Below are positions 44,017 to 51,429 of a stretch of DNA of 64,000 nucleotides, piece by piece (the stretch's first letter is position 1; each line of letters starts with the position of its first letter). Position numbers and translations under genes: made by a program. Source of the stretch: DATBHM01 sp963772375 (GTDB lineage: Bacteria > Actinomycetota > UBA4738 > JACQTL01); assembly GCA_963772375.1 (NCBI GenBank), contig CAVYXG010000004.1, positions 1-64,000 on the forward strand. The letters run 5' to 3'. The notes under the pieces were generated by a model that did no database searches, was not told the origin of the DNA, and saw only the letters and a program-made list of their open reading frames with translations.

Positions 44017-44544
44017 CTACCGCTCGACGACCGTCGCGCCCGTGGTCGTCGCGAGGACCTCCCGCCGACCCCCGAAGAACCCGCCGATCAGGCACAGGAG
44101 GGACCCGATGCCCCACAGCCACACGCCGGCGTCGACGCCGTTCAGGCCGCCGGTGGCCCGGTTGACGGCCACGAGGAACAGGACCGTCGCCGCGATCCCG
44201 ACGGCCCCGGCCAGGCTCGTCAGCGTCCGCAGCGCCATGCCGACGATCGCGACCAGCGCGACGACGATCATGGCGAAGCCGAGCGAGGTGATGAACGCCG
44301 ACCCGGAGAGGTCGGTCGTCCACAGCGAACGGAACGGCACGTCGGTGCCCGCGGTGCCGTTCACGACGTGGGTGAACGCCCCCACGACGAGCCCGGCGGC
44401 TCCGAGCAGGGTCAGCACGATGCGCGCCGCCAGGCCGCCGTAGGACGGGCGGACCCGGGTCGTCGCCACCGGGGCGGCGGCAACCGGCCGACCGGTCGGG
44501 GTCGTGACGTGCTCGTGGGGTTCGTAGACGGGCTGTTGCGCCAC
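44017..44544 (-). CDS. Small four-helix membrane protein
   Basis: 175 residues from GTG 44544, preceded by AAGGAGG. A polar, Pro/Thr-rich cytoplasmic N terminus of about 40 residues is followed by four hydrophobic segments: 'IVLTLLGAAGLVVGAFT', 'FITSLGFAMIVVALVAIVGM', 'LAGAVGIAATVLFLVAV' and 'VWLWGIGSLLCLIGGFFGG'. The N-terminal HEH and the tail 'GGRREVLATTTGATVVER' are unremarkable. I do not recognise a characterised family; the arrangement is common in uncharacterised actinobacterial membrane proteins. Confidence 0.75.
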   Translation of the reverse strand: MAQQPVYEPHEHVTTPTGRPVAAAPVATTRVRPSYGGLAARIVLTLLGAAGLVVGAFTHVVNGTAGTDVPFRSLWTTDLSGSAFITSLGFAMIVVALVAIVGMALRTLTSLAGAVGIAATVLFLVAVNRATGGLNGVDAGVWLWGIGSLLCLIGGFFGGRREVLATTTGATVVER

Positions 44545-44629
44545 GGCGGAACCTCCTTGTCCGTGTCGTCTCACCACGGAGTGTTCCCCGGGCGTGGCGC
44601 CGCTACCCCAGGAGGCGCCCGATATGTCC

Positions 44630-44659
44630 GGGATCCGTGCCTGCGCAGGCACGGATCCC
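44630..44659 (-). terminator. 30-bp perfect palindrome after rny
   Basis: GGGATCCGTGCCTGC followed at once by its exact complement: 15-bp arms with no loop spacer, beginning one base after the rny stop codon. It would form a very stable hairpin in the rny transcript. There is no U-run, so it is either a GC-type terminator or a mobile palindromic repeat. Confidence 0.65.
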
Positions 44660-44660
44660 G

Positions 44661-46199
44661 TCACTTGGCGTATTCGACCGCCCGCAGCTCCCGGACCACG
44701 GTGATGCGGATCTGGCCGGGGTACTGCAGCTCCTCCTCGACCTGCTTGGCGATGTCGCGGGCGAGCACCTGCGCGGCGAGGTCGTCGACCTCCTCCGGCT
44801 TGACCATCACCCTGACCTCGCGGCCGGCCTGCATGGCGAACGTCTTCTCGACGCCCGGGTGGGAGGTGCAGATCTCCTCCAGGCGTTCGAGGCGCTTGAC
44901 GTAGGTCTCGAGCGACTCCCGCCGGGCGCCGGGGCGGCCGCCGGAGATCTGGTCGGCCACCTGGGCCAGGACCGCCTCGATCGTGCGCTGCTCGACCTCG
45001 CCGTGATGGGACTCGATCGCATGGACGACCTCGGGGGGCTCCTTCAGCCGCCGCGCCAGCTCCGCGCCGATCAGCGCGTGGGACCCCTCGACCTCGTGCG
45101 TCACGGCCTTGCCGATGTCGTGCATCATCGCGCATCGCTTGACGAGGTGGGGGTCGACCCCGAGCTCCGCCGCCAGGCCCGCGCCGATGTGCGCGGATTC
45201 CACCAGATGCCGGAGCACGTTCTGGCCGTAGCTCGTGCGATACCGGAGGCGGCCGAGCACCTTGATCATCTCGGGGTGCACGTCGGTGATCCCGACCTCG
45301 TGCAGGGCCCCCTCGCCGGCCCGCTTGATCTCCTCGTCCACCTCGCGCAGGGACTGCTCGTGCTTCTCCTCGATGCGGGCCGGGTGGATTCGGCCGTCGC
45401 TGACGAGCTTCTCGAGGGTCAGACGGGCGACCTCGCGGCGAACCGGGTCGAAGCAGGAGAGCACCACCGCCTCGGGGGTGTCGTCGATGATGAGGTTCAC
45501 ACCGGTCAGGGCCTCGAACGCGCGGATGTTCCGGCCCTCGCGGCCGATGATCCGACCCTTCATGTCGTCGCTCGGGAGCGGGAACACGCTGACGGTCGAC
45601 TCCGCGGTCTGCTCGGAGGCGACGCGCTGGATGGCGATCGTGACGATCTTGCGGGCGCGTTCCTCGCCCTCCTCCCGGGCGCGCTGCTCGAGCTCGCGGA
45701 CCTGGCCCATGGCCTGGCGCTTGGCGTCGCCGACGATCTGGCGGACGAGCGCCTCCCGGGCCTCGGTGGCCGTCATGCGGGCGACGGCCTCGAGCTGGGT
45801 GCGCTGGTGCTCGGCGGTCTTCTCGAGCTGGCCGCGGATGCGTTCCAGCTCGCCGGCCCGCCGGGCGAGATCCTCGTCGCGACGGTCGATCTCGGCGAGC
45901 TTGCGTTCGGCGGCGTCCTCCTTGGCGGTGAGCCGCTGCTCCGACCTGGCGACCTCCTCACGCCGGGTCTTGACGTCCTCCTCGGCCTCGCGGCGCATGG
46001 CCGCGATCTCTTCCTTCACCTCGACCAGGGCCTGCTGGACCTTGGTCTGAGCCTCTCGCTCGGCGTCGAGCACCACCCGCTGGGCCCTGGTCTCGGCGGT
46101 CTGGACCTTGTTCGAGACCATCACCTTGCGGGCGACGAGCCCGGCGCCGATCCCGATCGCCAGGGCGAGCACCCCGACGACCACCACGACGACGACCAT
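44661..46199 (-). CDS. rny: Ribonuclease Y
   Basis: 512 residues from the ATG at 46199, which has GGAGG six bases upstream (an earlier GTG at 46211 overlaps that site). An N-terminal membrane anchor ('VVVVVVVGVLALAIGIGAGL'), a long charged coiled coil, a KH RNA-binding domain ('SDDMKGRIIGREGRNIRAFE') and an HD nuclease domain with 'MMHDIGKAVTHE' and 'ESHHGE' are all present. It starts mRNA decay at the membrane by endonucleolytic cuts. The window also encodes RNase J; this is a decay machinery of the Bacillus kind. Confidence 0.97.
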   Translation of the reverse strand: MVVVVVVVGVLALAIGIGAGLVARKVMVSNKVQTAETRAQRVVLDAEREAQTKVQQALVEVKEEIAAMRREAEEDVKTRREEVARSEQRLTAKEDAAERKLAEIDRRDEDLARRAGELERIRGQLEKTAEHQRTQLEAVARMTATEAREALVRQIVGDAKRQAMGQVRELEQRAREEGEERARKIVTIAIQRVASEQTAESTVSVFPLPSDDMKGRIIGREGRNIRAFEALTGVNLIIDDTPEAVVLSCFDPVRREVARLTLEKLVSDGRIHPARIEEKHEQSLREVDEEIKRAGEGALHEVGITDVHPEMIKVLGRLRYRTSYGQNVLRHLVESAHIGAGLAAELGVDPHLVKRCAMMHDIGKAVTHEVEGSHALIGAELARRLKEPPEVVHAIESHHGEVEQRTIEAVLAQVADQISGGRPGARRESLETYVKRLERLEEICTSHPGVEKTFAMQAGREVRVMVKPEEVDDLAAQVLARDIAKQVEEELQYPGQIRITVVRELRAVEYAK

Positions 46200-46415
46200 G
46201 GCTGCCTCCACTCATTCGCGTTGAACGAAAGGCGGGGCACGGCCCGCTGCTCGGCCGGTGCGGTGGTGCTGGGTCAGGACGAAGACGCATGGGGGCGCAT
46301 CGAGGCCCCTCCTGCGTGCTCCCTTCGTCGCGGTTCGGTCATGGAACGGTCGGTGTTCGGTCAGATGAACAGCACGGGTCGAACAGTTGTCGGTTCGGTG
46401 TCCAAGCCTCTCGAA

Positions 46416-46437
46416 TTCACAATGTACGGCTTGTGAA
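46416..46437. promoter_or_regulatory. Inverted repeat TTCACAA-N8-TTGTGAA
   Basis: Seven-base perfect inverted arms lie in the 264-bp gap between the RTX pseudogene and rny, about 220 bp upstream of rny. It has the size and symmetry of a dimeric repressor site. No regulator can be named. Confidence 0.35.
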
Positions 46438-46463
46438 CTCGTGACGCAAGACTCCGAACGGCG

Positions 46464-47812
46464 TCAGCAGCTCGTCACGTGCTCCACGCCCTGGACGTGG
46501 TCGACGCCCCGGTTGACCTTCGCGTGATCGTTGACGCCGGCGCCGCCGTCACGTCGTCCCTGCCCGCGTCGCAGGCTGCTGGGCCCGCCGTCGATCATGT
46601 CCCGCTCCGGCGAGCCACAGATGCCTCGGGTCCGCCGCCGCCGGACAGCAGCCGGTTCGGGCCCGCTTCGTCGGAGATCAGGTCGAGATCCTTCCCGCCC
46701 TCGATCGTGTCGTTGCCCGGGCCCCCGTCGAGGCGAGCCCTGCCGTCCCCGCCGATCAGGTGGTCGTCGCCCGCCCGCCCGCGAGGTCGTCGCAGACGCC
46801 GCCCGAGGCATGATCCTCGTCGCCGCCGGAGATCTCGTCGTTGCCGTCGTCCCCGCTGGCATCGTCGCACCCGTCCCCGGCGAAGATGTGGTCGTCGTCC
46901 TCGCCGCCCCGGATCACGTCGTTCCCGCCGAACGTCCGGATCGTGTCGTCCCCGGTTCCGCCGAGCATCGTGTCGATCTGCCCGCCCCCGATCAAGGTGT
47001 CGTTCCCGCGATCGCCCAGGATCGTGTCCCGCCCACCCATGCCGCAGATCACGTCGTCCCCAGCCGTGCCTTCGAGCCGCTCGCCCTGAGTCGTGCCGAC
47101 CACGTCGCAGTCGGCCACGATCAGCGTGAGGTCGAACTGCACCTGGGCGTGGCCATGGTGGGCGAAGTTGGACGCACTGGCGACCTGGGCGACGGCGGAG
47201 ACGGTGAACTCGTGCTGGCCCGGCGCGAGCGAGCCGGTGATCTTGAGCTGGGAGCTCGCCGGCCATCCGCAGTGCGACGGCGTGACCACGTCGCGATCGT
47301 GCCGTCCGGCACCCCGACGTTCACCTCCGAACCGGGGTCGGCCTCTCCCCTGCCGGCGAAGCTGATCCCCGTCGAGGAGGCGCTCGCGGATCCCGAGAGC
47401 GCGAACGCCGCGTCCCTGCCGGTCACGTCGATGACGATTCGGAGTCGGAGTCGCCCCGGGCGATCGGCCGGTCGCCATCGGTCACGTCGTCGTCGTACTC
47501 CGCGTCCACAACGCCGGTCGTCTCCCCGGCCAGCTGCCGATAACCCTCGAGCGCGAGTTCCCCTCTCCCGCCGGGCCGTGGATGGTGCTGGGGGGATGCA
47601 GGTCGAGATGGGTCGAGGTGAAATGGACGTCGGACGCGTTGTCCTCGGCCTGGTCCTCGGTGTCGACGCAGACGAAGTAGTCGACACTCGAGTCGGCTTC
47701 GTCCAGGGTGGCGTTGCCGCCGGTGCCCCCTCGGCCCCGGAGATGCCACCGGCATCCCAATGACGAGCGCGATCACCGACGAGTTCGCGACGACCCTCAT
47801 GACTGCTCGCAT
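46464..47812 (-). pseudogene. RTX-repeat secreted protein C, multiply frameshifted
   Basis: The third copy of the RTX array. From ATG 47812 (AGGAGG upstream) it reads a signal peptide 'NSSVIALVIGMPVA', then in other frames 'SSVDYFVCVDTEDQAED', 'VVDAEYDDDVTD', 'VTGRDAAFALSGSASA', 'QHEFTVSAVAQVASASN', a long RTX block ('VICGMGGRDTILGDRGNDTL'), 'SDEAGPNRLLSGG' and finally 'HAKVNRGVDHVQGVEHVTSC' before TGA 46464. The order equals that of the two intact neighbours, but at least five frame changes are needed, so the gene is dead or badly assembled. Confidence 0.75.
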
Positions 47813-47873
47813 GCCTCCTGTCCCCTTCTCGAGCAAGTGCCGCTGGATCCCACCCAATCCGCTGACCCAGATG

Positions 47874-49271
47874 TCAACACGCCGCGGTCACCTCCACGTC
47901 GGCGTGCACGTCGTCGATCCCGATGTCGACCTTGGCGGCGTCCGATCCGCCCCCTCCGATGACCGAGTCGAGGACACCGTCGCAGGCTTTCAACAGGTCG
48001 CCGTTCGCGCCTCCGTTCAGCACGTCCTTGCGGGTCCCACCGATCAGGACGTCGGCGCCCGCGAGGCCCCGCAGTTTGTCGCTGCCAGGGCCGCCCACCA
48101 GGTGGTCGCCGCCGTCCTCGCCCTGCATGAGGTCGTCACCTGGCCCGCCGGTCAGGACGTTGCCTGAGTCCGATCCCAGGCCGACGATGCACGGGTCACC
48201 GCTCGGCTGCACGGCCGCACCGTCCTTGCCGAACACGAAGTCGTTCCCGGCCCCCCCGTCGATCGAGTCCGCGCCCAGGCCGCCGGCGAGGTGATCGTTC
48301 CCCCCGTCGCCGGACACGACGTCCCTCTCCGGGGAGCCGCACACGTTGTCGTTGCCGTCGCCGCCGGAGAGCAACGAGTTCGGCCCACCGGACTCGTCGA
48401 TGAAGTCGGCGTCCAGACCGCCCTCGACGTGGTCGTTTCCGCCTCCTCCGTCGAGGACGTCGACACCACTTTCGCCCAGCAGCCGATCGCCGTCCGGCCC
48501 GCCGTCCAGCTGGTCGCAGACGTCGCCCGCGTTGTCGCCGTCCCCGCCGAAGATCGTGTCGACGCCGGCGTCTCCCTTCAGCCGGTCGCACCCGTCCATC
48601 CCGTAGATGGTGTCCGCGCCGGGTCCTCCATTGGCGACGTCGTCGTCCGGACCTCCGATGATGACGTCGTTGCCCCCCTTGCCGTTCAGGGTGTCTTTCC
48701 CGCCCCGGCCGCAGATCACGTCGTCGCCCGGGGTCCCATTCAACGTCTCGTCGGCGGTCGTCCCGGTCTTCGTGCAGGTGGTCTGCACGACCAGGTTGAC
48801 GTCGTCGGACGCCGATCCGCCCCCGCACAGCTCCTTGTACCGGAAGCGGACCACGTTGCTTCCGGCAGAGAACAGGGACGTGAGGTCGGAGCTCGCGTGG
48901 GAGATGGTCCCGGAACAGCCTCCGCTGTAGTCGTGGGTGAAGTGCTTCACCGCTCCGCCCGGCCGCGTGACATCGACGAGGATCTCGTCGTCGACGAACA
49001 ATGGGGTCACGCCGTCGCAGTCGTTGGACAGGAACACGTGATCGCCCTGGTGGAACCCCAGCGTCTTCGTCGTCGAGAAGAAGATCTGACCGGGGTGGGT
49101 GGTGAAGATCCGGTCGATCCCCTCCGCGACGCTCTCACAGGCCGTGCCGGTGGCCTGGATCCGTCCCCCAGCGCTGCCGGCCGGAGTCCCGAGCCACAGC
49201 GCGGCGACGAGCACTGCCGTAACTCCGGTAAACGGCCTGCGGTGCCTACCGCCACGATGCGTCGTGGTCAT
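47874..49271 (-). CDS. RTX-repeat secreted protein B
   Basis: 465 residues from ATG 49271 (GGGAGAGG upstream). A signal peptide ('GVTAVLVAALWLGTPAGSAG') is followed by a domain of about 150 residues without repeats, with a cysteine pair ('GGCSGTIS', 'LCGGGSASD') and resembling a carbohydrate-binding-like beta domain, and then about 25 calcium-binding nonapeptides of the GGxGxDx(L/I) type. It ends with a conserved block 'TRKDVLNGG', 'ACDGVLDSVIGG', 'AAKVDIGIDDVHADVE' and a terminal Cys, shared with protein A. RTX repeats fold as calcium-bound beta rolls outside the cell. The role is unknown; adhesion or a surface layer is possible. Confidence 0.75.
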   Translation of the reverse strand: MTTTHRGGRHRRPFTGVTAVLVAALWLGTPAGSAGGRIQATGTACESVAEGIDRIFTTHPGQIFFSTTKTLGFHQGDHVFLSNDCDGVTPLFVDDEILVDVTRPGGAVKHFTHDYSGGCSGTISHASSDLTSLFSAGSNVVRFRYKELCGGGSASDDVNLVVQTTCTKTGTTADETLNGTPGDDVICGRGGKDTLNGKGGNDVIIGGPDDDVANGGPGADTIYGMDGCDRLKGDAGVDTIFGGDGDNAGDVCDQLDGGPDGDRLLGESGVDVLDGGGGNDHVEGGLDADFIDESGGPNSLLSGGDGNDNVCGSPERDVVSGDGGNDHLAGGLGADSIDGGAGNDFVFGKDGAAVQPSGDPCIVGLGSDSGNVLTGGPGDDLMQGEDGGDHLVGGPGSDKLRGLAGADVLIGGTRKDVLNGGANGDLLKACDGVLDSVIGGGGSDAAKVDIGIDDVHADVEVTAAC

Positions 49272-49291
49272 ATCGTTTCCTCTCCCACGGT

Positions 49292-51028
49292 TCAGCACTG
49301 GTGGACTGTTTCGACATCGCCGTGCACGTCGTCCACGCCGGGATCGACCTTGGCCACGTCGGCGGTGCCCGGACCGCCGAGCACCGTGTCGAGGACGCCG
49401 TCGCAGGCGTTGATGACGTCGTTCTCCGTCCCGCCGTTCAGCACGTCCTTGCGGGTCCCTCCCGCGAGGAGGTCGCCCCCGCCCTCGCCGAGCAGCTTGT
49501 CGCTGCCCGCGTCGCCCGTGAGATGGTCGGGACCGTCGTCGCCCTGTAACAGGTCGTCACCGGGCCCGCCGTCGATCACGTCCCTCCCGTCCGACCCGAG
49601 GCCGGCGATGCAGGGGTCCCCGTCGGGATCGACGGCGAACTGCCGGTTGCCGTCGATCCGGTCGTCCCCGTCGCCGCCGTGGATCGTGTCCCGTCCGAGC
49701 CCCCCGGCGATCCGGTCGCCGTCGGGTCCGCCGTCGATCGTGTCGGCCTGGTCCGAGCCGCAGATGTTGTCGACGCCCGGCCCGCCGTCGAGGTGCGCGT
49801 TCGGGCCCTCCCCATCCGTGAGGAAGTCGCTCCCGGGCCCGCCGTCGAGCGAGTCGTTGCCCTCTTCACCGACCAGCTGGTCCACGTCGCCCTGGCCCGC
49901 GAGGTCGTCGTTCCCGGGTCCGCCGAAGATCGTGTCGCACACGTCGGTGTCCCCGGTGGGGGTCCCCCCCGAGCCACCCAGCACGACGTCGTCCCCGGGG
50001 CCCGCGTTGATGTCGTCGCACCCCCGGTCGGCGAGGATCGTGTCGCCCCCCGGGCCGCCCACGATCGTGTCGTCCCCGCCGAAGCCGTGCAGGACGTCGG
50101 CGCCGTCGCCCCCGTGGATGATGTCGTTGTCGGGGCCGCCGAAGATCTTGTCGTTGCCGCCGCTGCCGTTCAGGCGGTCGACGCCGCCCATGCCACAGAT
50201 GACGTCAGGACCGTTCGTGCCATTGAGGGTCTCCCCGTCCGTGGTGCCGGTGATCGTGCACTCGCCGAACGGCGCGCTCGCGTTCACGGTGAAGCCCCCT
50301 GAGAACGTCTCGGCGGCGTTCTTCTTCTCGGCGGCGACGTCACCGTCCACGGAGACGTCCAGGCTCCCCTCGCCGGTGACCGTTCCCGAGAAGCTCAGCG
50401 AGCCGGCCCCGGAGGTCGGATCGCAATCGCCACCCGCATGCTTCGTCGCGGACAGGGTGGACCCGTTGACGTCGAGATCCGCGACCGCCTCGGTGCATTC
50501 GCCGTCGTCGCTGTTCGTTGCGGTGAGCGAGACGCTGACGGTGAACGGCGTCGGGTTGGGGAACTCGAAGTCGAGGAAGAACTCGGCCGACGAGTCGGCA
50601 ACCGGCACGCCGGCCACGTTGCGGTCGGAGTGGTGCACCGAGCCCGAGACCGACCCGTTCGCGGTGGCGTGCTCGAGACCACCGGTGATGTCGGTCACGG
50701 CGCCCTGGACCTTGGAGGAGGCCTTCGCGTCACCCTCCGGGCCGGAGAACGTTCCGGACCCGAGCTGCCGGTTCAACGAGGCGAAGTCCTCGCGTTGCGC
50801 GTCGTCCTCCTTGGTGTCCGTGCCGTTCAGGGCCACGAAGTAGTCGAGGTTGGCCACGTCGTGGACGCTCGGGATCGCGCCTCCTCGTCCACCGGCCGAC
50901 GCGGCAGACCCCGCCGACACGGTCGTCAGCGCGAAGACCGTGAGCAGGACGAGCGTGGCGTGCAACCTGGCCCGAAATGGTCTCCCGAGGTTCCGAGGAC
51001 CTCCACCCGAACGACGACGACGCCTCAT
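49292..51028 (-). CDS. RTX-repeat secreted protein A
   Basis: 578 residues from ATG 51028, which overlaps the DUF4242 stop (ATGA). A basic signal peptide ('ATLVLLTVFALTTVSAGSAA') is followed by a 240-residue domain ('HDVANLDYFVALNGTDTKED', 'DFEFPNPTPFTVSVSLTATN') that I do not recognise, then RTX nonapeptides ('GGDGADVLHGFGGDDTIVGG') and the same C-terminal block as protein B: 'TRKDVLNGG', 'ACDGVLDTVLGG', 'VAKVDPGVDDVHGDVE', ending in Cys. No type I secretion genes and no LPxTG are present, so the C-terminal block may serve sorting or capping. Confidence 0.75.
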   Translation of the reverse strand: MRRRRRSGGGPRNLGRPFRARLHATLVLLTVFALTTVSAGSAASAGGRGGAIPSVHDVANLDYFVALNGTDTKEDDAQREDFASLNRQLGSGTFSGPEGDAKASSKVQGAVTDITGGLEHATANGSVSGSVHHSDRNVAGVPVADSSAEFFLDFEFPNPTPFTVSVSLTATNSDDGECTEAVADLDVNGSTLSATKHAGGDCDPTSGAGSLSFSGTVTGEGSLDVSVDGDVAAEKKNAAETFSGGFTVNASAPFGECTITGTTDGETLNGTNGPDVICGMGGVDRLNGSGGNDKIFGGPDNDIIHGGDGADVLHGFGGDDTIVGGPGGDTILADRGCDDINAGPGDDVVLGGSGGTPTGDTDVCDTIFGGPGNDDLAGQGDVDQLVGEEGNDSLDGGPGSDFLTDGEGPNAHLDGGPGVDNICGSDQADTIDGGPDGDRIAGGLGRDTIHGGDGDDRIDGNRQFAVDPDGDPCIAGLGSDGRDVIDGGPGDDLLQGDDGPDHLTGDAGSDKLLGEGGGDLLAGGTRKDVLNGGTENDVINACDGVLDTVLGGPGTADVAKVDPGVDDVHGDVETVHQC

Positions 51029-51351
51029 GCCACCCCTCCCTGGATCGGTTCGATCGGTGTATGTACCTCCGCCGCCGGTTCCGCAGCCGGCGCCGCGCCT
51101 CCGCAGTCGCCGGGCTCCCCGACGTGCGCCTCCACGATGCGGACGAAGGAGTGACCTGCGTCGACGAGCGCCCGTTCCAGGACCCGCTTCGACGGCGCCT
51201 CGAACAGGCAGAGCGCGATCTCGTCGACGGGGATCAGGGTCGACTGGACGTGTCGGATCCGGCGGTCCCCGGTCACCATCCGCCGGTCCGACGCGCCACC
51301 GAAGCCGGCCGGTGATGCTGGGGCATAGCGTTCGACGAGATACATGGGCAC
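51025..51351 (-). CDS. DUF4242 protein
   Basis: About 108 residues. GTG 51351 lies 7 nt after GGAGG; the ATG at 51345 is the alternative. 'MYLVERYAP' and 'ALVDAGHSFVRIVEAHVGEP' match DUF4242, a small ferredoxin-like domain sometimes described as nickel-binding. A family member usually has about 80-90 residues; here a Pro/Ala/Glu-rich tail is added. It lies 78 bp downstream of the LAL regulator and its stop overlaps the start of the RTX-A gene, so it is translated together with a secreted RTX protein, an unusual partnership. Confidence 0.75.
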   Translation of the reverse strand: MPMYLVERYAPASPAGFGGASDRRMVTGDRRIRHVQSTLIPVDEIALCLFEAPSKRVLERALVDAGHSFVRIVEAHVGEPGDCGGAAPAAEPAAEVHTPIEPIQGGVA

Positions 51352-51429
51352 GGCACTTCCTCCCTCGGGCCCCAGCGTAGGCACGGCGCGCCCTCAGGGG
51401 ATCAGGGGAATCCGCGATGTTTGGTCGGC

